From Celeribacter naphthalenivorans (GTDB taxonomy: Bacteria > Pseudomonadota > Alphaproteobacteria > Rhodobacterales > Rhodobacteraceae): a DNA stretch of 64,000 nucleotides. The position numbers were made by a program, and so were the translations under genes. Every line of letters begins with the position of its first letter. The stretch's first letter is position 1. Below are positions 44,251 through 53,376 of this stretch, in pieces. The notes beneath the pieces are model-generated. The model had not been told where the DNA came from and made no database searches. It saw nothing but the letters and a program-made list of their open reading frames with translations. Location of the stretch: assembly GCF_020524585.1 (NCBI RefSeq), contig NZ_JAIVLK010000008.1:221470-285469 (forward strand), given 5' to 3'.

Positions 44251-46593
44251 ATGAAAATCGAGGTCGATCCGAATTTCAAAGGCAGTGGACGCCAGGCTGC
44301 CCGGCGGCGACGCGGCCGGTTGATGCGCCGGATCGCTGCGGGGCTTGGCGGGGTTGCCCTGCTGGGTGGGATTGCGGTGATTGTCCTGCGGCCCGGTGCC
44401 GGGCCTGCGCCAGACGCGGAGGAGCCGGTTCTGGTGCAGATGGGCGAAACCGCTGATGGAGCGGTGCAAATCGTTGCAGCCGGGGCCGAGGCGTTTCTGA
44501 ACATCCGCGGCGCGCCGATGATCCTGACCCTGCCCGAAGGCAACGCCAATCTTGGCGAGCGCCGTCTGGTGGCCGGGGTGTCGCTTGAACCCGGACGGTT
44601 TCCGGCGGGGCGGCAGTTCGATCTGCTTGAGGACGCGTTGTTTGACAGCACCCAGAGGGTGCAGCTTTCCATTCCCTCCTCCAGCGCCGATCTGGCCGCT
44701 TTTAACGCCCGCCGCTCCGATGGCATCGCGCTTGGGGGACAACAGGTTTCCGTCGATGTCGGCCTGCCCGAAGAGGTTTCCGCCGGCACCGAGGTGGATG
44801 TCGAGGACGGGCGCGGCAGTTGGGGCGAGGTCATCGGCGACAGCGGCACGGTGGAGGCGCAGGAGGTGCGCTATATCGAGACGGTGATCGAAAACACCAC
44901 GACCTCGGCCTTGAGCACCCCGTCCCCTGAGCGCCAGTCGCTGTTTCGCGAGGCGCTCGAAGATGTGCCGGAGCCGCGCAAGCTCACCGACATCTTGACG
45001 GCGCAGAAGCTCACCGAGACGGAGATCGACCGCGTCCTCGCGGCCCTGTCCCGCGAAGCAGAGGCGGCGGGGCTGGCGATTGAGCAGCTTACGGAGTTGC
45101 CCGCCCGTAGTCTGGTCGCGATGCGTGTCGATGACACGCGCTACGAGGCGCGGCTGTTGCAAATGTCGATCTACGGGCCGGACGGCTATCTCATGACGCT
45201 GGTACAGCCGCGTCCGGGCCGCTTTGTCTCGGGCGCCGATCCGTGGTTTTCCAGAGACCTGCGCTCGCTGGCCAACCGCGCATTGGCGGCGCGCGGCACC
45301 GAAGGCCAGCTGCGTCTGAAAGATGCGATTTATTCGCTGACCCTGCGCCATCAGATGCCTTCCGATCTTGTCGGCGAATTGCTTGTGATGCTGGCGCGGG
45401 TGCAGGATCTCGATCAGATCGTCGATGAAAAGGACCGCATTCGCATCCTCTACGCCGAGGATGGCGCGGACCTTCCGGCGGGGCGCATCGCCTTTGCCGC
45501 GCTCACCGGGCCTGAGCTTGATTTGAAATGCTACGTGACGCGTGGCCCGCGTGAGGATGCCCCCTATGCCTGTTTCGATCCTTCGAAACCGCAAGGCCCG
45601 GCCTATGGCGGCGGTGGCGGGCTTTTGCCCGGTTTCATCGTGCCGGTTGCGGGCACCAAGACCTCCGGGTTTGGGCCGCGCTTCCATCCGATCCTGAAAA
45701 AAACCGTCAGTCACAACGGGCTGGATTGGGGCGCGCCGGTGGGCACACCGGTCCATGCCGCCGCTGCAGGCACGTTGATCCGGGCGGAATTTTCCGGCGC
45801 CTATGGCAATATTGTCAGCCTCAAACATGCGAATGGATATGAGAGCCGCTATGCCCACCTCAACGCCTTCGCCGATGGGGTGAAGGTGGGGGATGAGGTA
45901 CAGGCGGGCGCTCTGATCGGTTATGTCGGCACCACCGGGCGCTCGACCGGGCCGCATTTGCACTTCGAAATCCGGCTGAACGGAGCGCCCATCGATCCGA
46001 CCGGAAGCAGCCATGGGTCGCAAGCCGTGGAGGCCTTGGTCAACCGTATCATCCGGGTCGAAAGTGCCGGCAATGCGCGGGCCCAGAACGCGCGCTCCTC
46101 GGCCACTGGGCTTGGGCAATTTATCGACGGCACTTGGATCAGGATGATGAACACCTATCGCCCCGATCTGGTGCGCAGCCTCGATCGCACCGCTCTTTTG
46201 GAGCTGCGTTTCGATCCGGCGCTGAGCCGGGAAATGGTGACCAATCTGGCGCGGGAGAATGAGGCCTATCTGCGGGCGCGCGGCCATGTCATCACGCCGG
46301 GGCGGCTTTATCTGGCGCACTTCCTTGGACCGGCAGGGGCCGATGTGGCACTAAAAGCGGCGGCGCAGAACCCGGATGCCCCCGTGCTTGATGTGATGGG
46401 CTCTGCCGTGGTGCGGGCAAATCCGTTCCTGACCGGCTGGAGCGTGTCGCAAATGGCCGCTTGGGCGGACCGTAAAATGAACGTCTCGGGCGTTGGGCTG
46501 GTGGTCGCACAGGCCGCGACGCCCTCTGTGCCTCTGACCGCGGAAACCAAGCGCTATGTGTCGGCGGTGGACGGACTTTTGAATCGCTTGTGA
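44251..46593 (+). CDS. Membrane-anchored M23 endopeptidase fused to a lytic-transglycosylase-like domain
   Basis: The 780-residue protein has a basic cytoplasmic start and one membrane helix at about 27-46, so most of it is periplasmic. After a long spacer with a G5-like or helical region, residues 463-580 form an M23 (LytM) domain. It has GFGPRFHP, the zinc motif HNGLD, RYAHLNAF and the catalytic HLHFEIR. At once follows a transglycosylase-like domain: IIRVESAGNARAQNARSSATGLGQFIDGTW, with the likely catalytic Glu in V-E-S. The enzyme should cut both peptide and glycan bonds. Other T6SS clusters encode single wall-cutting enzymes for tail passage; a two-in-one version is uncommon. The role in T6SS is inferred. 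Confidence 0.85.
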   Translation: MKIEVDPNFKGSGRQAARRRRGRLMRRIAAGLGGVALLGGIAVIVLRPGAGPAPDAEEPVLVQMGETADGAVQIVAAGAEAFLNIRGAPMILTLPEGNANLGERRLVAGVSLEPGRFPAGRQFDLLEDALFDSTQRVQLSIPSSSADLAAFNARRSDGIALGGQQVSVDVGLPEEVSAGTEVDVEDGRGSWGEVIGDSGTVEAQEVRYIETVIENTTTSALSTPSPERQSLFREALEDVPEPRKLTDILTAQKLTETEIDRVLAALSREAEAAGLAIEQLTELPARSLVAMRVDDTRYEARLLQMSIYGPDGYLMTLVQPRPGRFVSGADPWFSRDLRSLANRALAARGTEGQLRLKDAIYSLTLRHQMPSDLVGELLVMLARVQDLDQIVDEKDRIRILYAEDGADLPAGRIAFAALTGPELDLKCYVTRGPREDAPYACFDPSKPQGPAYGGGGGLLPGFIVPVAGTKTSGFGPRFHPILKKTVSHNGLDWGAPVGTPVHAAAAGTLIRAEFSGAYGNIVSLKHANGYESRYAHLNAFADGVKVGDEVQAGALIGYVGTTGRSTGPHLHFEIRLNGAPIDPTGSSHGSQAVEALVNRIIRVESAGNARAQNARSSATGLGQFIDGTWIRMMNTYRPDLVRSLDRTALLELRFDPALSREMVTNLARENEAYLRARGHVITPGRLYLAHFLGPAGADVALKAAAQNPDAPVLDVMGSAVVRANPFLTGWSVSQMAAWADRKMNVSGVGLVVAQAATPSVPLTAETKRYVSAVDGLLNRL

Positions 46594-46654
46594 GGCCGGA
46601 TGTGCAAAGTTTCGCTCAACCGGATTTAAGGACTACCGAAAGGTGCGTGGCCTG

Positions 46655-46686
46655 TTGACATGGGGGTAGATAACCTCCTCTATAAA
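46655..46686 (+). promoter_or_regulatory. Possible sigma-70-type promoter
   Basis: TTGACA at 46655-46660 and TATAAA at 46681-46686 are near-consensus boxes but with a 20-base spacer; TCTATA at 46679 gives 18. They lie 30-60 bases before the start at 46716. Confidence 0.4.
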
Positions 46687-46715
46687 AACAAATTTTTACC
46701 AGTAGGATTCTCAAT

Positions 46716-47558
46716 ATGTCAGGTGCCAGTGTTCAACCTGGAGCGACCCCGGTCGCGCGTCAGATCAATCATGCCGGAAACGTCCTGCGGCCGCAGTCCT
46801 GTAGTGATATTTCATCGAAAATTGCCAATCTTCAGCGCACGATCTCTGCCGCAGAACAGCATTTCGAAGCACAATTGCGCGCGCTAGATCAGCAAAGCCT
46901 TGGCAACAAAGGTATTTTCTGGGCCTCGATCATCAAAGACAGCTGTGTCGCTTTTCTCGACGTGGGGGCCAATGTGCTTGAAATCGTCGGTATGAAACAG
47001 GCGGCGACCGTGGCCTCGCAAGGGGTGAACGCGATCCAGATTTCCGGCACGGCGGCGGAATGGCACGCCGGGCAGAAATCGGCGTCGCAGGCTTTGACCA
47101 GCATGGCGAAAACCGGTGTGTCTGCGCTTCCGACCAACTCGGCGGCGGGGCAGGCCGGGAAATTCATCGGTGGCTCTTTTGTGGGGGCGGGCGAGATTGC
47201 GGTCAACGGACCGCAACAGGCGCAGTCCGAGACCCAGAATATGGCCATGGGCTATGCGCGTGACCAGATCATCGGCACCGCCGATCTGATTGCCAAAGCC
47301 GCCGAAGAGGGCGATGCGTCATGGGGCGCGGGGCTTGGCAAAGTGATGAACGGGGTGAAGGGGCTTGTGGCGCTTCAGACCTACGATCAGAACCTGAACA
47401 AGAGCATGGATGCCTATTTCGACGAGAAGGTTTCCATCGACACCCGTACTTTCACGCTGAAACTTCAGTTCCGTCGCAAATTCGCCGAGTTGAAAACCCA
47501 GCTTCGCACGCTCGAAGCGATGCTTCAGCAATGTCTGGCGGAAAACAATCTGGCGTAA
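46716..47558 (+). CDS. Unknown helical protein in the T6SS island, candidate effector or accessory protein
   Basis: The 280-residue protein has no signal peptide. An N-terminal helix (ISSKIANLQRTISAAEQHFEAQLRAL) is followed by a weakly hydrophobic middle of about 80 residues (IFWASIIKDSCVAFLDVGANVLEIVG, AATVASQGVNAIQISGTAAEW). Gly/Ala-rich helices come next, and a final coiled-coil-like stretch (FRRKFAELKTQLRTLEAMLQQCL). The amphipathic layout recalls membrane-inserting proteins, but no family is recognised. It has its own leader with promoter-like boxes and a strong terminator after it, so it is a single-gene unit between the wall-hydrolase gene and clpV. Confidence 0.65.
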   Translation: MSGASVQPGATPVARQINHAGNVLRPQSCSDISSKIANLQRTISAAEQHFEAQLRALDQQSLGNKGIFWASIIKDSCVAFLDVGANVLEIVGMKQAATVASQGVNAIQISGTAAEWHAGQKSASQALTSMAKTGVSALPTNSAAGQAGKFIGGSFVGAGEIAVNGPQQAQSETQNMAMGYARDQIIGTADLIAKAAEEGDASWGAGLGKVMNGVKGLVALQTYDQNLNKSMDAYFDEKVSIDTRTFTLKLQFRRKFAELKTQLRTLEAMLQQCLAENNLA

Positions 47559-47596
47559 TGGGCCTTTCACCTGCGCTGAGGTGGCCCTGATGGTAT

Positions 47597-47622
47597 AAAA
47601 CCCCCGCGATGCGGGGGTTTTT
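47597..47622 (+). terminator. Terminator after the gene at 46716
   Basis: AAAACCCCCGC pairs with GCGGGGGTTTT around a GAT loop and is followed by more T. It lies 38 bases after the stop codon. Confidence 0.88.
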
Positions 47623-47653
47623 GTCACTCTGGGGTATCGCTTTGGCTTTCACG

Positions 47654-47773
47654 CCTTAAAGCGTTTCTCAAAAAACTTGAGGCACTCAATTTTTGAGAAA
47701 CGCAGCAACATCAATACAGTGTGGTAACGTTTTTCGCTCAATCTGATTCAGATTAAACTAAAAACGCTTTAGG
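47654..47773. repeat. Nested inverted repeats between convergent gene units
   Basis: The core has perfect 14-base arms at 47661-47674 (GCGTTTCTCAAAAA) and 47690-47703 with a 15-base loop. An outer pair, CCTTAAAGCGTTT at 47655-47667 and AAACGCTTTAGG at 47762-47773, encloses the core and about 60 AT-rich bases. The right outer arm overlaps the clpV stop. It shares the AAAGCGTTTC head with the palindrome at 38968-39016. Confidence 0.7.
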
Positions 47774-50408
47774 AAAATTCATACTCAAAGGCATCTTCCG
47801 TCCGGGTCACATTCACCGTCGCAAATTCCTCGCCCGAGACCATGCGCTCCAACACATGGCGCGACAGTTCCGGCAGGATGGAGTTGGTGATGATATTGTC
47901 GATCATCCGCCCGCCGCTGTCGGGGTCGCGGCATTGCTCGGTGATGTAATCCATCACATCCGCGCCATAGACCAGTTCGGCATTGTGCGAGGCTTTGAGG
48001 CGTTTGGCGACAGAGCGGAGTTTCAACCGGGTGATGTCCGCAAGCGCCTCTTTGCCCAGCGGGAAATAGGGGATCGACACGATCCGGCCCAAAAGCGCGG
48101 GCGGGAAGACATCGAGCTGGAATGGTTTCAGCGCAGCAGACAATTCGTCCACGTTCGGCTTGGTGTTGCCGTCCTCGGCCATCTCCATGATCACCTCGGT
48201 GCCGACATTCGAGGTCAACAGGATCAGCGTGTTCTTGAAGTTGATCGGGCGACCGTTGCCATCCTCCATGATGCCCTTGTCGAAGACCTGGAAGAACAGC
48301 TCGTGGATGTCCGGATGGGCCTTTTCGATCTCGTCTAAAAGCACCACGGAATAGGGTTTGCGCCGCACCGCTTCGGTCAGGCGCCCGCCCTCACCATAGC
48401 CGACATAGCCTGGAGGCGCGCCTTTCAGGAGCGAGACGGAATGGGCCTCTTGGAATTCGGACATGTTGATGGTGATGATGTTCTGCTCGCCACCGTAAAG
48501 CGACTCGGCCAGTGCCAGAGCGGTTTCGGTTTTACCAACGCCCGAGGGGCCGCAGAGCATGAAAACACCGATGGGTTTTTCCGGATTGGCAAGGCCTGCG
48601 CGCGAGGTCTCAATCCGTTTGGCGATGGTCTGAAGCCCGTGGTCTTGGCCGATCACACGTTCTTTCAACCGGTCCGCCAGCGTCAGAACCGCCTCCAGTT
48701 CGTCCTGCACCATCCGGCCTGCCGGAATGCCGGTCCAGTCGGAAATCACCGAGGCCACGGATTGCGCATCGACATGGGCGTAGACCATGCGCTCGTCCGG
48801 GTTGGCACCTTCGAGTTCCGCGAGCTTGGCGGCCAGATCGGCGCGGATGTCCGCCGGATCGATGTCTTCGGCCTCGTCTGTGCCAAGGCTGGCGCGCAGT
48901 TCGAGGATGCTGTCGACCAGCGCCTTTTCCGCCTCATAGGCGGCTTCGATCCCGACCAGCTCGTCGGCGATCTTCTGTTTCTCTTCGGCGGCCTCGAGGA
49001 TGCGCTCTTCGTCCGTTTGGCCCAATTCGCGCTCGGCGGTTTTCGAGGCGATCTCTGCCTCAAGCTCGCGCAGTTTTTCGCGCATATCGGCGATCCGGGC
49101 GGGCAGGGCGGCCTGCGACACCGCAACCCGCGCGCAGGCGGTGTCCAGAAGCGACACCGCCTTGTCCGGCAATTGCCGCGCCGGGATGTAGCGATGCGAC
49201 AGCGAGACGGCGGCGACGATTGCTTCATCGGAGATCCGCACGCCGTGGTGCGCCTCCATCGGGCCGAGGATGCCGCGCAGCATATAGGTACAGCGCGCCA
49301 CATCCGGCTCGTCCACATTCACCGGCTGGAAGCGGCGGGTCAGCGCCGGGTCTTTCTCGAAATAATTGCGATATTCGGACCATGTGGTCGCGGCGATGGT
49401 GCGCAACGTGCCGCGTGCCAAGGCCGGTTTCAACAGGTTGGCGGCGTCGCCCGTGCCGGCGTTTCCGCCCGCCCCGATCAGCGTATGCGCCTCGTCGATG
49501 AAGAGGATGATCGGGGTCGGCGAGTTTTGCACCTCGTCGATCACGGATTTGAGCCGCTGCTCGAATTCGCCTTTCATCGAGGCGCCTGCCTGCATCGACT
49601 GGATGTCCAGCTCGAAAAGCTTGGTGCCCTTGAGCTTGTCGGGCACATCGCCCTTGGCGAGCCTCTGGGCAAAGCCTTCGACCACGGCGGTCTTGCCGAC
49701 GCCCGCCTCACCGGTGAGGATCGGGTTGTTTTGACGACGGCGCAAAAGCACATCGACGATCTGGCGAATCTCGTCATCGCGGCCCACGATCTGATCCATA
49801 CTGTCCGCCGCCGCTGTCATGTCCTTGGCAAAGCGGCCAAGGGCGGTGGAGGAGCCGGGGCCTTCGGTGCCCTCCGTTGAGGTGCCGCCAGCGCCGATCG
49901 ACGAGCCGTCCATCGGTTGCAGGTTTTCCTCGTCCGAGGCCGACCACGCCCGCGGGCCTTCGCTCACCACACGCTCGGGCGAGAGATCGCCCAGCTCCGG
50001 CGAGAGCCGTTGCAACACACGTTTGCGTTCGCCATGGGACAGGATCGCGACAAGCGCGTGCCCGGTGCGGATTTGTGCCTCGCCAAACAACAGCGTGGCG
50101 TAAACCCAGCCGTTGTTGAGCGTCGCGCTCATGATCTCGGAGACCACCGGCATTTCGGTGACGTTCTTGTCGAGCTTTCCGAGCGCATTGGTCAGATCGG
50201 TCAGAACTCGCGCCCGGTCGAGACCAAACTCGCCGATCATCACCGAGATGTCGCTCTTTGGATCGGAGACCACATGGTAGAGCCAATGCAGCAGGTCGAC
50301 GTGCCGATGGCCTTCGCCGCGCGCCTGTCGCATCGCCTTGATAAACGCGTCATACCCCGTGCGATTGAGCTTGCCCGCATAGGTTTCGACCTGAATTTCC
50401 GCAGCCAT
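47769..50408 (-). CDS. clpV: T6SS ATPase ClpV (TssH)
   Basis: ClpV takes apart the contracted TssB-TssC sheath for reuse. The 879-residue AAA+ protein has the N-domain, a first ATPase module with GEAGVGKTAVVEG near residue 234 and FIDEAHTLIGAGG, and a coiled middle domain. A second module follows with GPSGVGKTETALALAE near 620 and LLDEIEKAHPD. Both Walker motifs are intact, and the C-terminus carries the ClpB-type lid. It is the last gene of the leftward core operon; tssG ends 41 bases upstream of it. Confidence 0.96.
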   Translation of the reverse strand: MAAEIQVETYAGKLNRTGYDAFIKAMRQARGEGHRHVDLLHWLYHVVSDPKSDISVMIGEFGLDRARVLTDLTNALGKLDKNVTEMPVVSEIMSATLNNGWVYATLLFGEAQIRTGHALVAILSHGERKRVLQRLSPELGDLSPERVVSEGPRAWSASDEENLQPMDGSSIGAGGTSTEGTEGPGSSTALGRFAKDMTAAADSMDQIVGRDDEIRQIVDVLLRRRQNNPILTGEAGVGKTAVVEGFAQRLAKGDVPDKLKGTKLFELDIQSMQAGASMKGEFEQRLKSVIDEVQNSPTPIILFIDEAHTLIGAGGNAGTGDAANLLKPALARGTLRTIAATTWSEYRNYFEKDPALTRRFQPVNVDEPDVARCTYMLRGILGPMEAHHGVRISDEAIVAAVSLSHRYIPARQLPDKAVSLLDTACARVAVSQAALPARIADMREKLRELEAEIASKTAERELGQTDEERILEAAEEKQKIADELVGIEAAYEAEKALVDSILELRASLGTDEAEDIDPADIRADLAAKLAELEGANPDERMVYAHVDAQSVASVISDWTGIPAGRMVQDELEAVLTLADRLKERVIGQDHGLQTIAKRIETSRAGLANPEKPIGVFMLCGPSGVGKTETALALAESLYGGEQNIITINMSEFQEAHSVSLLKGAPPGYVGYGEGGRLTEAVRRKPYSVVLLDEIEKAHPDIHELFFQVFDKGIMEDGNGRPINFKNTLILLTSNVGTEVIMEMAEDGNTKPNVDELSAALKPFQLDVFPPALLGRIVSIPYFPLGKEALADITRLKLRSVAKRLKASHNAELVYGADVMDYITEQCRDPDSGGRMIDNIITNSILPELSRHVLERMVSGEEFATVNVTRTEDAFEYEFS

Positions 50409-50449
50409 AATATCTTGTTCCTATTACTCTTTTCGGGCCATTTGGGCCC

Positions 50450-51460
50450 TTACGTCATGTCCTGTGTGATCCGGAACCGGCAGACCTGTACCCGGTTGCC
50501 ATCCGTAATTTTTGATGTCGGTTGCACGCCCTGCGGCAGCGCACTCATCCAGCCAAGCTCCATGCTCTGGCCCAATTGTGCTGGCGCAATCGCGCCTTTC
50601 GGCAGCCAGAGTGCCACGTTGACGTCGAAGAACGGCCCGAGATACCCCGCCACGAGATCCTGAAGCTCGCGCGCCTGCGGTCGACCGGGCAGAAACCCCT
50701 TGAACTGTGTCATGTCGCGGCAGTCGAGATGCAGCGTCAGCGTCTCGCCCAGCGACCGCGCCCGGCGTCCGGCCCGCATGTTCTGACCCAATGTCATGCC
50801 CTGTTGCCCCAGATGCGAGAGGTCTTCGGGCGCAAAGGGCAGCCAGCTTGCGACAAATTCCTCGACCCGCACCGGGAGATTGAAATGCGCCTTGAGCAAT
50901 TCGCGCAGCTTGATCGGGCTTTTGACCCGGCCCATGGTGAGCGCGGTGTAGCGCACGCGCACCGTATCGTCGACGGCGCCCCGGTCGCGATGCGGCAGGC
51001 CAGCATCGCCGGTAAAGGCCCGGAGCTGATCGGGAAAGCGCCCGCCTGTGGGGTGGTCGAACTGGGTGATGGCGCGGGCGTCCGACCAGCTTCGGTAAAA
51101 GAGCTGTTGGAAGCGCGCGGTGAGCATGTCGGCGAAGCGCACGAAAGACGCATCGCCGTTGGCCTGCCAATGGGCCGCCTCGCGGGTGATCGCGGAGGGC
51201 ATCGGACCGAAGGGGCCAAAGAGGCCGAGAAAACGCGGGCGGACCACTGGCGGATTGGCAGCGAGATCGACGTCAGAGAGATCGCTGTCGGGGAAATGCT
51301 GGAACGGGTCCTGTCCCAGATCGGCAATCTCGTCGCGCAGGCGAAGGTTCTCGCCGACGCGGGGTTTCTTGCCCGCTCGCCGCTCCAGATGACGCATGAG
51401 CGTGAGAAAGCCCCACCCCTTGCGCCGCTCCGCGCGGGCCTTTTCCGTCTTCTCACTCAC
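50450..51460 (-). CDS. tssG: T6SS baseplate protein TssG
   Basis: TssG forms the baseplate wedge with TssF and TssE. The 336-residue protein has the family order GWGFLTLMRHLERRA, PRFLGLFGPFGPMPSAIT, FADMLTARFQQLFYRSWSDAR, and later TLHLDCRDMTQFKGFLPG and LGWMSALPQG. The start is the GTG ending at 51460, which overlaps the tssF stop in GTGA; a TTG eleven codons upstream is less likely. The four-base overlap argues for coupled translation of the two wedge proteins. Confidence 0.94.
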   Translation of the reverse strand: MSEKTEKARAERRKGWGFLTLMRHLERRAGKKPRVGENLRLRDEIADLGQDPFQHFPDSDLSDVDLAANPPVVRPRFLGLFGPFGPMPSAITREAAHWQANGDASFVRFADMLTARFQQLFYRSWSDARAITQFDHPTGGRFPDQLRAFTGDAGLPHRDRGAVDDTVRVRYTALTMGRVKSPIKLRELLKAHFNLPVRVEEFVASWLPFAPEDLSHLGQQGMTLGQNMRAGRRARSLGETLTLHLDCRDMTQFKGFLPGRPQARELQDLVAGYLGPFFDVNVALWLPKGAIAPAQLGQSMELGWMSALPQGVQPTSKITDGNRVQVCRFRITQDMT

Positions 51461-53376
51461 AGAAGCGGCCCCGATCCGGAGCGGGGCGGCCAAGTTTTGT
51501 GCAACTTGCCGGTGCGGTCCAGAAGTGTGAGCTGGGTAAAGCTGTTGACGGCGGCGTAATCGGCGAAGAAGCGATCCAGAATGGCCGAGAGCGTGATCAT
51601 CCCGCCGCTGTCGATCACCGTTTCATCCAGCGTCAGACGAATTTCGATGCCGCGTGCGCTGTGATAACCGTCGGGGCGGCGCAGCGTGCGGGTGATCGGG
51701 CGGACATTCATCGCGTGGACCGCGTTGATATGGGCCTGCGTGACCTGATCGGAGACATCGCTGAACAGCCGCAAAACCTCGCGCAGCGCCTCGATATTGC
51801 CGCTGCCGTCGCGACCGGTAAAGCCGCGCTGGCTGAGGTTCAAAAGCGAGATGAGGCGCCAGTAATTGTCGCCCGCGTGGTTGCGATGCCCGGCCTCGCG
51901 GTCCAGCTCACTCGCCGCCTCACGCGGTTTGGTCGGTGCCGCCACGGGTTTGAGATGCACGCTGCGATCCTCGAGCAGCTGAAAGGTAGCATCCGCAATC
52001 GGCAGGATTTCTGGCAAATGCCGGTTCGAGCAAAGTGTCCGCAGGAACAGAAGGTTGGCTTCGTCCTGTTCGGGCGGCTGATAGAGCGTGATCCAGGTCT
52101 CGGTGCCCTCATAGCGATAACGTACCCCGCCCGCGCGGAGCTCTTCGCTGGTCAGGCGACGTCTGTCCCGTTCCAACGTGTAATAAAGCGTCTGGCGCGT
52201 GGTCGAATGGCCCTTTGGCAAGGCATAGAGCGGCAGCACGTCAACGCGTTCGCGATTGCCCTCGTATTGCGCTCGCACGCCCAGCACGCGGTGCACCTCG
52301 TAGTTCATCACAGGCGTGCGGTTCGGTGTCACCGGGTAGCGATGATGGCGGTTGTTGAGCGTGATCGGCTGGGCATCGTCTTCAAAAAGGTTGACCGCAG
52401 GGGCGCAATAGAGGCCAAGGTCCGCCTCGGAAAACCGTGTGCTCAGATGGCTGTTCACGGCGGAGAATTCGAAAATCACCTGAACCGAGTGGCTTTTGAT
52501 GCCCCGGAGATGGCGCGACAGGTCGGTGAAGATCATGCCGAGGAATTTGCGCGGGAAGGCGTAATATTCCAACAGCGTGGAGATGCCGGGGAACAGCAAC
52601 TCGTCGTGGCCGAACAGTCCGGGGCCGCCGAAACCGACCTGGGCCAGCACCTCGGGCGGCAGGCGGCGCAGCACCGGGTCGCCATTGCGATCTTCCCAAC
52701 GCAGGGTGATGCGGGTGAGCTGGCTGAACACCTGTTCGTAAAGCGCCATGGCTTCGCGCATCGCGCCAGTGAAATGGATCGGCAGGCTGTCACAGGTCAG
52801 CTCTTCGAGCGGGCCACCGTCGCCCCGTTTGAGGGTGAACACCAGACCGGCCTCGGTGCGTGCTATGCTGTTCTGATCCCCCGAGGGCGTGTCGCAGCCA
52901 AGCGCGTTCAGCGGCGTGGCGGAGCTGTGATAGGTCGCGTCCGGGATCGCGAAAGGCCAAAGCGTGAGCGGTTCGGCCAATCGGTAGCGGCACGTGGTGC
53001 GGCGTTCGGCCTGGCTGAAAGAGCTGTCGATATAGGCGCCAACGGGGAGCTCGCGGCCTTCAGCCACATCGCCGGGTTTGCCGGGCACTGCGGCGCGGAC
53101 CATCATCGCGGAGGGCAGGGGCGCCGTGGCGTCGGGGAAGAGCTGTTCAAGCAACTCGCGGCTGAACGTGCGGAATTGCTGATCGATATTGAGCTGAACG
53201 CGGGCGGCCATGAAGGCGCTGCCTTCCAACAGCCCGGCAATAGACGGATCGAGGTTCTCTTCGAGCAATCCGCCAAGACGCTCCGCAAGCCCCGGATTTT
53301 CGAGGGCAAAGGCCGCGGCGCGTTCCTTGAGAAGCGCCAGCTCGCGCTCGTAGGCTATCTTGAATGCGTCCTTCAT
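51457..53376 (-). CDS. tssF: T6SS baseplate protein TssF
   Basis: The 639-residue wedge protein opens with AYERELALLKERAAAFALENPGLAERLGG, the standard TssF start. It continues with LEGSAFMAARVQLNIDQQFRTFSRELLEQLFP and RCRYRLAEPLTLWPF-like strands. Near the end it has the motif NVRPITRTLRRPDGYHSARGIEIRLTLDE and FFADYAAVNSFTQL. Length is normal. The ATG at 53376 overlaps the tssE stop, and its own stop overlaps tssG, so tssE, tssF and tssG are one tightly coupled unit. Confidence 0.95.
   Translation of the reverse strand: MKDAFKIAYERELALLKERAAAFALENPGLAERLGGLLEENLDPSIAGLLEGSAFMAARVQLNIDQQFRTFSRELLEQLFPDATAPLPSAMMVRAAVPGKPGDVAEGRELPVGAYIDSSFSQAERRTTCRYRLAEPLTLWPFAIPDATYHSSATPLNALGCDTPSGDQNSIARTEAGLVFTLKRGDGGPLEELTCDSLPIHFTGAMREAMALYEQVFSQLTRITLRWEDRNGDPVLRRLPPEVLAQVGFGGPGLFGHDELLFPGISTLLEYYAFPRKFLGMIFTDLSRHLRGIKSHSVQVIFEFSAVNSHLSTRFSEADLGLYCAPAVNLFEDDAQPITLNNRHHRYPVTPNRTPVMNYEVHRVLGVRAQYEGNRERVDVLPLYALPKGHSTTRQTLYYTLERDRRRLTSEELRAGGVRYRYEGTETWITLYQPPEQDEANLLFLRTLCSNRHLPEILPIADATFQLLEDRSVHLKPVAAPTKPREAASELDREAGHRNHAGDNYWRLISLLNLSQRGFTGRDGSGNIEALREVLRLFSDVSDQVTQAHINAVHAMNVRPITRTLRRPDGYHSARGIEIRLTLDETVIDSGGMITLSAILDRFFADYAAVNSFTQLTLLDRTGKLHKTWPPRSGSGPLL

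Noticed and set aside
44176..46320. Long minus-strand open frame opposite the wall hydrolase
   Set aside because: It is antisense to a gene with clear catalytic motifs; the translation is Arg/Gly/His-rich and unrecognised.
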